Shown here: positions 25,224-32,716 of the stretch, piece by piece
How positions within the stretch are numbered: the first letter of the stretch is position 1
How the letters are laid out: each line of letters begins with the position of its first letter
Source of the DNA: Paenibacillus silvae
GTDB lineage: Bacteria; Bacillota; Bacilli; Paenibacillales; Paenibacillaceae
DNA: 64,000 nt
Reading direction: 5' to 3'
NCBI RefSeq assembly: GCF_014639235.1
Contig: NZ_BMFU01000005.1
Coordinates: forward strand, 149,189-213,188
Translations under genes and position numbers: made by a program
The notes under the pieces: model-generated
Database searches by the model: none
What the model was told of the DNA's origin: nothing
The model's input: the letters and a program-made list of their open reading frames with translations, nothing else

Positions 25224-26564
25224 CTAGAACTGAAGCTCTCCTGTCACCAGTTTGTCGGCCAAATGTCCAAAATCGAAAGCCACTTTGCCCAGTTCGCCAG
25301 CAATACGTCTGCACAGCACCACTGCCGGAATGCCCGCTGCAACTAGCGCAATATCAAAGGTATGCTCCGCAGCATGCTGCATCACTCTCGGAATATCCGC
25401 CATACCCGCCACAGACGGAAGTATACCTGCGATCTGTACTTCATGCTGATGCAGCAGCACTCCCAAATCTGCTGCCTGACTGCCGATAAGCAGCACCCTC
25501 CGTCCTTGCAGGATGGGAAGCAGCAAACGCGAATGATGCAGGCTGTAATTGATGGTTGAGCTGGTCAATTTCAGACCGGACCAGTTGATCCCGAAATGGC
25601 GCAGCACCGGGAATAACAGTCCTTGAAATGTAGGTGCGCGTGAGATGGGTACTCCCACCCAGTCCGCACCTTGGATAGCTTCCGCAAGCATCGCGCGGAT
25701 GTCCGGCGTGGAGCATGGCACCCCTGCATACGGCAGAAACGGTGCCAGCTCCTGCACTTCAAGAGCGGGCAGCACCGTATCTGCTGCCAGCGTAAGCAGT
25801 TCGCCATCCCCGAGGCGAACAACAGACAGGGGGCGCTGCTCATCGAGCGCCGCAATGATGTGACCAGCCAGCTCATGAGGGCTGGCCAGCCGGGTCAGGC
25901 TGGGCGCATACTGGCGGAAGCCCGCCTCGATCAAATCTGACGCTGCAACAGCGGGCAGGATGTGATCCGGCGGGATGTGCTTCGCCACCAGCGCCTCGCC
26001 CCCGGCGTATACGCCGTCGCGGTAACCCGCGGCGTAACCGCCGGGCACTGCCGCCTGCGCGGCCTGCTGCGCAGCCGCCGGCGGCACGCCGTTTGCGCTG
26101 CCCGCACTCGCGGCAGCGCCTTCCCGCCCCGCGGGCAGGGCGACGACACCCTGCGGGTGTGTCGTCTGGCGCGGGGCGGGGCCAGCACCGCGGGCAGGCA
26201 TCGCCTGTGGCGAGCTTGCATGCGGTGCTGGCTGTGGCGCACGGCGCATCGCCGTGCGCTGCTTGGCGCGGGCCGCGGCGCGGCGGCCCTGCGCGGAGGC
26301 GTGCCTGCGCTGGGCCGAGCCCTGGCGCAGGCGGCCCTGTGCCCGGCCAGCCAGCGCTGCACGGCTGGCACGCGCCGCCCTGCCCGCATGGGGCACAGCT
26401 CGGGCTCTGCCTGATTTGCCCGCAGCTATCACACCGCCAGCTCCGCCCGCACGTCTCACACCACCTGCCTTACCTGCATTCTTTCTGCTCCCTGTTCTCC
26501 CTGCGCCCTTCACATGCCCCACTTCCCTGCATTCTCCACTTGTACCGCCACGTGCCTTATACAC
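25224..26564 (-). CDS. GT-D fold glycosyltransferase with long Arg/Ala-rich N-terminus
   Basis: 446 aa in the open frame from GTG 26564. The C-terminal 260 residues carry the GT-D features ELAGHIIAALDEQRPLSVVR and LGDGELLTLA, then GVPCSTPDI and SSTINYSLHHSRLLLPILQG. Residues 1 to about 170 are very GC-rich in coding sequence and consist mostly of Ala, Arg and Gly (for example AALAGRAQGRLRQGSAQRR). A GYRDGVYAGGEAL motif links to the catalytic part. The start is uncertain. GTG 26564 has no good ribosome site, whereas GGAGGG with a well-spaced GTG lies at about 26602 in a different frame, so a frameshift or other start is possible. It lies downstream of a terminator, so it is probably a separate transcript. 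Confidence 0.78.
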   Translation of the reverse strand: MYKARGGTSGECREVGHVKGAGRTGSRKNAGKAGGVRRAGGAGGVIAAGKSGRARAVPHAGRAARASRAALAGRAQGRLRQGSAQRRHASAQGRRAAARAKQRTAMRRAPQPAPHASSPQAMPARGAGPAPRQTTHPQGVVALPAGREGAAASAGSANGVPPAAAQQAAQAAVPGGYAAGYRDGVYAGGEALVAKHIPPDHILPAVAASDLIEAGFRQYAPSLTRLASPHELAGHIIAALDEQRPLSVVRLGDGELLTLAADTVLPALEVQELAPFLPYAGVPCSTPDIRAMLAEAIQGADWVGVPISRAPTFQGLLFPVLRHFGINWSGLKLTSSTINYSLHHSRLLLPILQGRRVLLIGSQAADLGVLLHQHEVQIAGILPSVAGMADIPRVMQHAAEHTFDIALVAAGIPAVVLCRRIAGELGKVAFDFGHLADKLVTGELQF

Positions 26565-26648
26565 CCTGCTTTACCTGCACTCCTTCTGCTTCCTGCTCTC
26601 ACATCAATCCCTCCTTGAACATGGAAAAGGATCGCCGCTGACGCTGCG

Positions 26649-26681
26649 CAAAACGCCGGAGCTATCTTCAAGGCTCCGGCG
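26649..26681 (-). terminator. Terminator after the nucleotidyltransferase gene
   Basis: Minus strand CGCCGGAGC-CTTGAAGATA-GCTCCGGCG followed by TTTT. It separates the four-gene glycosylation operon from the GT-D gene. Confidence 0.82.
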
Positions 26682-26749
26682 CAAGCTTGGCATCGATCAT
26701 CTGTGTCGATCTGGCACCGCACAGCGGCTGCACTATCGGTTTATATCCG

Positions 26750-27481
26750 TTATGGCAGCTGCCCCTTCATACGCTCAGCTGCCTCCTGAAGCGACTCAAA
26801 TGTGCCAGCATCGCTCCAGTATTTTTGCAAAATGTCGTACTCCAGTCCGCCGCTGGATGCATAGTGATTGTTGACATCCGTGATCTCCAGCTCTCCGCGG
26901 GCCGAAGGTACAATGTTATGAATCAGATTAAACACATGATCATCATACATATATATGCCGGTTACACAGTAAGAGGTCTTCGGCTGGCTTGGCTTTTCCT
27001 CAATATATGCGATACGTTCCGGATGCTGCTCGTCAAAAACAGGCACACCGTACCGTCGCGCATCATCCACCCCTTTGAGCAGTACACGTGCGGTGCCGGC
27101 AGGCTGCTGCATATATCTGTCCACGTAAGGCTTCAGATCATCGCTGAACAGATTATCGCCCAGCAGCACCACAAATCTTTCGCCCGGAAGAATAAAAGTA
27201 GATGCCAGATCGAGCGCTTCAGCAATGCCGCCGGCTTTTTCCTGAATGCGATAGGTTAGCTTGACCCCGTGGTCCGCTCCGCCTCCAAGATACTCCGTAT
27301 ACAAGCCTGCGGAATGTTTATTAATAACAATCAGAATATCCTCAATCCCTGCCTGACGAAGCCTGTCGATGCCATACATAATCATCGGATGTTTGCCGAC
27401 GGGAAGCAGATGTTTATTGATAAGCCGGGTCAGAGGGTACAATCGGGTCCCTGTGCCGCCGGCAAGAATTACACCTTTCAT
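26750..27481 (-). CDS. NDP-sugar pyrophosphorylase, SpsI/RmlA-like
   Basis: 243 aa nucleotidyltransferase that joins a sugar 1-phosphate to a nucleotide, probably dTTP. The signature AGGTGTRLYPLTRLINKHLL is at the N-terminus, followed by LLGDNLFSDD, IEEKPSQPKTSYCVTGIYMY and RGELEITDVN. The short length matches the spore-coat SpsI type rather than longer RmlA enzymes (about 290 aa). Its start overlaps the preceding glycosyltransferase stop by ATGA, so it should supply the activated sugar for this cluster. Confidence 0.88.
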   Translation of the reverse strand: MKGVILAGGTGTRLYPLTRLINKHLLPVGKHPMIMYGIDRLRQAGIEDILIVINKHSAGLYTEYLGGGADHGVKLTYRIQEKAGGIAEALDLASTFILPGERFVVLLGDNLFSDDLKPYVDRYMQQPAGTARVLLKGVDDARRYGVPVFDEQHPERIAYIEEKPSQPKTSYCVTGIYMYDDHVFNLIHNIVPSARGELEITDVNNHYASSGGLEYDILQKYWSDAGTFESLQEAAERMKGQLP

Positions 27482-28251
27482 ATCTTGTTCCCTCCTTCAT
27501 CGGATATGTCCATATATTCAAGTGGATCGACATGCCATTTATTGATAAAAATCGAACGGTTGCGCTCCAGCAGTTGTTTCCATTCGATCGGATCCGTCTT
27601 TTGAAAGCTCGCACTGCCTTGATGATGTACGAGTACATCCCCACATACCAGCAGTCGAAATCCCAGCAGTCTCGCCCGGTAACAGTAGTCATCGTCTTCA
27701 TAATGCCCCGGAGAGTACGCTTCATCAAGCCATCCAGCCGCATTCAGCACACTTCGTTTCATCAGCATGCACAGTCCGACGATTCGCCGCACTTCCCTCC
27801 ATCGCGACGCATCCGAAACGTTGCTCGCAGCAGCCAGCTCCTGAAAATGTGCCATATCCCGAAACTCTATCTGCACCTGTTGAATGCCGCTGGCATAATT
27901 GGTCACCGGACCAACGATGCCCACATCCTCGGCACTGTACAGTGCTGCCCGCATATTTTCCAGCCAGCGGGATGTCACGGTAACATCGTTGTTCAGCAGC
28001 AGCAGTTCATCCCCGCAGGCGGCGCGCAGCCCTGCATTGCAGGCCGCCGGGAAACCCCGATTCTCAGGCAGACGAACAAATCGTATGCGCTCTCTGGCAC
28101 AAAACTCGGCACTTCCATCCGTCGATCCGTTATCCACCACGATGATCTCGTATGGTGTCGATTCCCCTGTATATGTTCGAATGGCCTCCACACAAGGCTT
28201 TAACAGTGAGAGTCCGTTATACGTCGGTATGATTATGCTCGTCAGCGTCAT
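27478..28251 (-). CDS. GT2 glycosyltransferase
   Basis: 257 aa GT-A enzyme almost without extension. The start MTLTSIIIPTYNGLSLLKPC is followed by VVDNGSTDGSAEF, FPAACNAGLRAACGDELLLL, the nucleotide-metal motif LNNDVTVTSRW, YEDDDYCYRARLLG and HHQGSASFQK. This is the rhamnosyltransferase-like GT2 pattern. ATGA overlaps at both ends couple it to the gene before and the nucleotidyltransferase after. Confidence 0.88.
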   Translation of the reverse strand: MTLTSIIIPTYNGLSLLKPCVEAIRTYTGESTPYEIIVVDNGSTDGSAEFCARERIRFVRLPENRGFPAACNAGLRAACGDELLLLNNDVTVTSRWLENMRAALYSAEDVGIVGPVTNYASGIQQVQIEFRDMAHFQELAAASNVSDASRWREVRRIVGLCMLMKRSVLNAAGWLDEAYSPGHYEDDDYCYRARLLGFRLLVCGDVLVHHQGSASFQKTDPIEWKQLLERNRSIFINKWHVDPLEYMDISDEGGNKI

Positions 28252-29366
28252 CTCGCGTTCCTCCTGTATGCAACCTCTGCCCGGGAGAGAACACTCAACC
28301 GGGCAGCGTTCCCACCTGAGTTCAGCCAGACGGCCAGCGCTTCCAGATGATCACCCAGAATCAGTCTGGCAACCTCGTTGTTGCTCCCTGTATTCCCGGG
28401 GCGCAGCCGATTGGAGCGGATGACGTCCACCTGACTCGGAGCAGATACCCGCAGCCCATGCAGGATGGCAAGCATCTGCGCTTTGGGTGGAACCGCCAGT
28501 GAAGCAGGCTTCACCGTCTCAATCATACGTCTGGATACAGCATGCGGCACAGCAGTCATCGAATTCGAGCCAAGCTCCCGCCTGCCCAGCGTATGGTTCA
28601 AATACGCTTTAATGCGGCTGACCTCATCCTGCTTGGCAAATGGAGGAAGCAAAGAGGTCAGATTGTTAAGTGCAACATCCTGTCCCCGGTCAACAGCGAA
28701 GAGAAAAGGCGCCAGCTCCTCGGCAGGCACGACCATATCCCCATCTACAAACAGAACCGTCTCCGCATCCGTCATTTTGACTCCCAGTGCACGCCCTACA
28801 TCATGTCCGGCCCGGTCTGGTTCATACACAAGCGTAATGCCCGGCTGCTGCAGCACCCGCTCCAGACTGTTATCTGTCGTGCCGTTTAATACAACTACAA
28901 TATCACGCAAGGGCAATCGTTTCAGCTGGATCAGCACCTGCCCCAGCGTTCGTTCCTCATTGCAGGCACAGACTACTGCAGCGGCGGTATGGCGGAGAGC
29001 GAGCGGTAGAATGTCTGGCGAACGGCCAGAGGATTGGGCATACCCCTGCATAAATGCTTTTCCCGCCTGCATCGCATCCTCCAATTGCTCCAGTCCCGGT
29101 TGATCCGCTGCGTAAGCCTGCCATGCAGCCCCAGCATGTTGATTCACCAGATCGGCATCCATCGTCGAAGATTTGCCTGCAAGTCTGCCCGCTCGCCAGT
29201 ACGAACGAAGGTCCAGTCCCAGCTGCCGTTCTTTTCCTCGACTGCTCTTCTGACGAAGCTTGCGTGTTGTGCCTTTCCCGGATAGGGGCCTGCTTTGTAA
29301 CCTTCTCGCGGACGTCCGCCTGGCCACCGTGTGTCTGCGAACCGCTGCTTCTGGTCTCGTTTTCAT
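28248..29366 (-). CDS. GT2-type glycosyltransferase with basic N-terminal tail (paralogue 1)
   Basis: 372 aa from ATG 29366, with GGAGG 8 nt upstream. The N-terminal 70 residues are Arg/Lys/Ser-rich (AVRRHTVARRTSARRLQSR). The catalytic region runs AAAVVCACNEERTLGQVLIQ, VVLNGTTDNS, the DxD-like VDGDMVVPAEELAPF and SMTAVPHAVSRRM. The last blocks are shared with the gene upstream, showing the two are paralogues. It lies between the two in the minus-strand operon. Confidence 0.84.
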   Translation of the reverse strand: MKTRPEAAVRRHTVARRTSARRLQSRPLSGKGTTRKLRQKSSRGKERQLGLDLRSYWRAGRLAGKSSTMDADLVNQHAGAAWQAYAADQPGLEQLEDAMQAGKAFMQGYAQSSGRSPDILPLALRHTAAAVVCACNEERTLGQVLIQLKRLPLRDIVVVLNGTTDNSLERVLQQPGITLVYEPDRAGHDVGRALGVKMTDAETVLFVDGDMVVPAEELAPFLFAVDRGQDVALNNLTSLLPPFAKQDEVSRIKAYLNHTLGRRELGSNSMTAVPHAVSRRMIETVKPASLAVPPKAQMLAILHGLRVSAPSQVDVIRSNRLRPGNTGSNNEVARLILGDHLEALAVWLNSGGNAARLSVLSRAEVAYRRNAR

Positions 29367-29487
29367 TGCTGTCACCTCCGATCATACTGCAGCCGGCACA
29401 GAACCCCATTCACGATTGCGACTTACCTATCCCTCTCCCCTACCGCAGCTGGTCATAACCTCGCTCACCATCCAGCTGTTCGTCCCT

Positions 29488-30438
29488 CTATATGGTCAAA
29501 CTGCGAACACGCTGTAAGTCTGGAAAACCGCCTCGCGCACCACGCGTATCGGTAATCCAGCGAATAGCCTCCAGATGATCCTGTTGCACAAGTTGGCTAA
29601 GCAGATCAGCTTTGCTTCGTTTCTTGCTGCGAACCGCATTCAATCTTCCCACAGGCACATGATGAACAGCCTGCACCCGAAGCCCCCCAACGATCGCTTT
29701 CGCATGAGCAAGCGGTGGAATTTCCAAAGAGGATGTCTCAATGATCTCCAGTGCTCTGCGGCTGATGGCGTGCGGAACGGCTGTCATGGAAGCCCCGCCA
29801 AGATCGGATCTGCACAGCAGACTGTTTAACATATGTTTCGCTTCAACAACCGGATGCACCGGATTTCGTGTCACCGGGCCGTTGTAATCGTTCAACGCAA
29901 CATCAACACCTTTCAGCACTGCCTGCACGAATGGTGCAAGATGTTCAGCCGGAACCTTGATATCCGCGTCGGTAAAAAGCAGAATCTGCCCTCTTGCAGC
30001 TGCCGCCCCGGCTCTGCGTCCCCCGTCATGCCCCAGCGCTTCTGCATATTGAATCACACGTGCTCCTGCCCGCTTTGCTTCGCTGGCCGTAGCATCGGTT
30101 GATCCATTCACAATAACCAGCACCTCCGCATCACGGCATATTCGCAAGCATTCATGGACTACAGCCGCAATGGTACGCTGCTCGTTCATCGCTGGAATAA
30201 TAACGGACAGCAGAGGCCCGTGAGCATTTTCCCCGATCCGGTGAACCGTTTCCCTATCATCACGAACAGGCTTCCCCTTCTCTTGAGCAGCCTCGTCAAC
30301 CGTGACGGGTGCGATGAGCACGTAGGCCTTTGTACCCTTTTTCCTCCCAGAATACTTTTGTTTTTTCCTTGCCGCCCCTCCGGAGCGTTTATTTCCTGTT
30401 TTTGTTGCAAAACGGGCTTTAATCCGTTGTTTCCGCAA
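29488..30438 (-). CDS. GT2-type glycosyltransferase with basic N-terminal tail (paralogue 2)
   Basis: 316 aa if TTG 30438 is used; this has GGAGG 8 nt upstream and is better than the GTG/ATG codons further out. The tail (RKQRIKARFATKTGNKRSGG and following KKQK, GRKKG) is strongly basic. The catalytic part reads LLSVIIPAMNEQRTIAAVVH, LVIVNGSTDAT, GHDGGRRAGAAAARG, FTDADIKVPAEHLAPF and SMTAVPHAISRR. It is first in the glycosylation operon. A sigma-K-like -10 lies 51-59 bp upstream. Confidence 0.84.
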   Translation of the reverse strand: MRKQRIKARFATKTGNKRSGGAARKKQKYSGRKKGTKAYVLIAPVTVDEAAQEKGKPVRDDRETVHRIGENAHGPLLSVIIPAMNEQRTIAAVVHECLRICRDAEVLVIVNGSTDATASEAKRAGARVIQYAEALGHDGGRRAGAAAARGQILLFTDADIKVPAEHLAPFVQAVLKGVDVALNDYNGPVTRNPVHPVVEAKHMLNSLLCRSDLGGASMTAVPHAISRRALEIIETSSLEIPPLAHAKAIVGGLRVQAVHHVPVGRLNAVRSKKRSKADLLSQLVQQDHLEAIRWITDTRGARGGFPDLQRVRSLTI

Positions 30439-30488
30439 CCATTTCACCTCCCGCAAATCGATCCTGATCATGCCAAGGGAGTACACGT

Positions 30489-30497
30489 TATTCTATG
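30489..30497 (-). promoter_or_regulatory. Possible sigma-K -10 element
   Basis: Minus strand CATAGAATA fits the CATANNNTA -10 consensus of mother-cell sigma-K promoters, 51 bp before the TTG start of the first glycosyltransferase. The -35 AC is not clearly placed, so this is tentative. Confidence 0.3.
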
Positions 30498-31003
30498 TAT
30501 TCGTGGAGCAGTGGAAACGGCTTTTGCCCTTGCTGTATGCAGGTTCTAAGCATCGATTGATGCAAAACAAGCCTTTAATTTTGACAAAATTCGTCAAAAA
30601 AATCAGATTCCACATCGTTTCCCCGTCTTTAGACACAATTTTGTTAAAAAGCTGACATAACATCTTTTCCAAACTTTTACACTGTGATACTATACGATTC
30701 AAGCCGATGATATTTACAATTTTAACCTTCTTAGGAACTCACGTTCCCAACTTCGCTTTCTCCATTCATTTATTGACCTTTGGTTAGTTATAGCCATTCG
30801 TCTTATTCTCCCGCCGTGTACTTGGCAATTGTAACAACCTTGAAAGGAGTGATGCCATTCCATAACTGTTATTCACACATTTCTGTTAGCCCCTCTTCTC
30901 ATCCAAGCTCCACACTCCGCCCTGCCCGATGCAGACGGACAACCAGCCGAGATAGGCATAATCGCTTTTTATTAAAATTTGATCCGGAAAGGAAGAGTAA
31001 ACG
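30498..31003. other. Intergenic between divergent glycosylation and protease genes
   Basis: About 500 bp without a convincing gene. A palindrome TTTGAC-AAAATTC-GTCAAA lies at 30580-30598 and may be an operator or lie within a promoter. The region about 30840-30990 is the presumed leader of the protease gene. Small frames there lack good ribosome sites. Confidence 0.45.
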
Positions 31004-32569
31004 ATGAAATTTGCCAAAGTTATGCCAACGATTCTTGGAGGAGCACTGCTGCTTGCTTCCGTGTCCCCTGCTGCCGCTGCCCCGATCTCTGATTCATCCA
31101 TTCCATTTGAGGCTCCATACACCTCCGAGGAGAGTATACTGTTGACCAATAATCCGGACGAAACCATTTACAATTACCTGGGGCAACAGGAGCAATTCCT
31201 GAATGCCGATGTCAAAGGCCAGCTCAAAATTATTAAACGCAGCACGGACACTTCCGGCGTAAGGCACTTTCGTCTGAAGCAGTACATCAAAGGTGTTCCG
31301 GTATACGGTGCAGAACAAACAATTCATCTGGACAAGAACGGGGCAGTAACCTCTGCACTCGGCGATCTTCCTCCAATTGAAGAACAGGCTATCCCGAATG
31401 ATGGCGTTCCCGCAATCAGTGCAGAGGATGCCATCCAAGCCGCTGAGAAAGAAGCAACCTCCCGTATTGGCGAGCTGGGCGCACCGGAGCTTGAGCCAAA
31501 AGCCGAGTTAAATATTTATCATCATGAAGAAGACGGTCAAACCTATCTTGTTTACATTACAGAAGTTAACGTGCTCGAGCCTGCTCCGCTGCGAACCAAG
31601 TATTTCATTAACGCCCTGGACGGAAGCATCGTATCCCAGTTTGATATCATCAACTTTGCCACAGGTACAGGTACTGGCGTGCTGGGTGACACCAAAACGC
31701 TGACCACCACGCAATCCGGCAGCACCTTCCAATTGAAAGACACCACTCGTGGTAACGGCATTCAAACCTATTCAGCGAACAATCGCTCCTCTCTGCCAGG
31801 AACCCTGCTTACCAGCTCCAACAATATATGGACAGACCGTGCAGCTGTAGATGCACATGCTTATGCAGCAGCAACTTATGACTTTTACAAAAATAAATTC
31901 AACCGCAACGGCATCGACGGTAACGGATTGTTGATCCGCTCTACGGTGCATTATGGCTCCAATTACAACAACGCCTTCTGGAACGGGGCACAAATTGTAT
32001 TTGGTGACGGCGACGGCTCATTGTTCCGTGCTTTCTCCGCTGATCTGGATGTTGTCGGTCATGAATTAACACACGGGGTCATCGAGTATACAGCCGATCT
32101 GGAGTATCGCAATGAACCCGGGGCTCTGAACGAAGCATTTGCCGATATTATGGGGAATACAATTGAGAGCAAAAACTGGCTTCTTGGCGATGATATCTAC
32201 ACTCCTAACATTCCGGGGGATGCACTGCGCTCCTTGTCCAATCCTACGCTGTATGATCAACCTGACAAATACAGTGACCGCTATACAGGTACGCAGGATA
32301 ACGGCGGTGTGCATATAAACAGTGGTATCATTAACAAAGCCTATTATCTTGCAGCCCAAGGCGGCACACATAACGGTGTAACGGTTAGCGGCATCGGCCG
32401 GGATAAAGCAGTTCGTATTTTCTATAGCACGCTTGTGAACTACCTGACGCCAACCTCCAAATTCGCAGCAGCCAAAACAGCGACAATTCAGGCAGCCAAG
32501 GACCTGTACGGTGCCAATTCCGCTGAAGCTACGGCCATCACCAAAGCTTATCAAGCGGTAGGTTTGTAA
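31004..32569 (+). CDS. npr: Thermolysin-type neutral metalloprotease (bacillolysin), M4
   Basis: Secreted zinc endopeptidase prepro-protein of 521 aa. The signal peptide MKFAKVMPTILGGALLLASV ends near SPAAAAP. A propeptide with FTP-type sequence (GVPVYGAEQTIHLDKNGAVT) and a PepSY-like region (about 105-200) follows, then the mature catalytic domain from about residue 225. The zinc motif HELTH is in VVGHELTHGVIEYTAD. The third ligand Glu is in NEAFADIMGN, and the catalytic His region in GGVHINSGIINKAYYL. Ribosome site GGAAAGGAAG. It ends just before a strong hairpin that separates it from the convergent repeat-protein gene. Role: extracellular protein degradation. Confidence 0.95.
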   Translation: MKFAKVMPTILGGALLLASVSPAAAAPISDSSIPFEAPYTSEESILLTNNPDETIYNYLGQQEQFLNADVKGQLKIIKRSTDTSGVRHFRLKQYIKGVPVYGAEQTIHLDKNGAVTSALGDLPPIEEQAIPNDGVPAISAEDAIQAAEKEATSRIGELGAPELEPKAELNIYHHEEDGQTYLVYITEVNVLEPAPLRTKYFINALDGSIVSQFDIINFATGTGTGVLGDTKTLTTTQSGSTFQLKDTTRGNGIQTYSANNRSSLPGTLLTSSNNIWTDRAAVDAHAYAAATYDFYKNKFNRNGIDGNGLLIRSTVHYGSNYNNAFWNGAQIVFGDGDGSLFRAFSADLDVVGHELTHGVIEYTADLEYRNEPGALNEAFADIMGNTIESKNWLLGDDIYTPNIPGDALRSLSNPTLYDQPDKYSDRYTGTQDNGGVHINSGIINKAYYLAAQGGTHNGVTVSGIGRDKAVRIFYSTLVNYLTPTSKFAAAKTATIQAAKDLYGANSAEATAITKAYQAVGL

Positions 32570-32627
32570 AAAAGAAAACCGACCGTCTCGCTCCCCTCAT
32601 GTCCGAACGGTCATAACGGCAAATAGC

Positions 32628-32665
32628 AGAAGCGGTGCCCGGAACAACTGCCGGACACCGCTTCT
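32628..32665. terminator. Hairpin between convergent protease and repeat-protein genes
   Basis: AGAAGCGGTGCCCGG...CCGGACACCGCTTCT, a stem of about 15 bp with one mismatch. No T-run follows on either strand, but position suggests bidirectional termination. A smaller GACCGT/ACGGTC stem lies at 32581-32612. Confidence 0.65.
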
Positions 32666-32716
32666 ATCTATGCATATATCAAATTCAGACCTTACAGGCA
32701 AATGTTAAGGCAACGG

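Noticed and set aside
25931..26641. Several long frames on both strands in 25.9-26.6 kb
   Set aside because: They are by-products of the very GC-rich, stop-poor coding sequence for the GT-D N-terminus.
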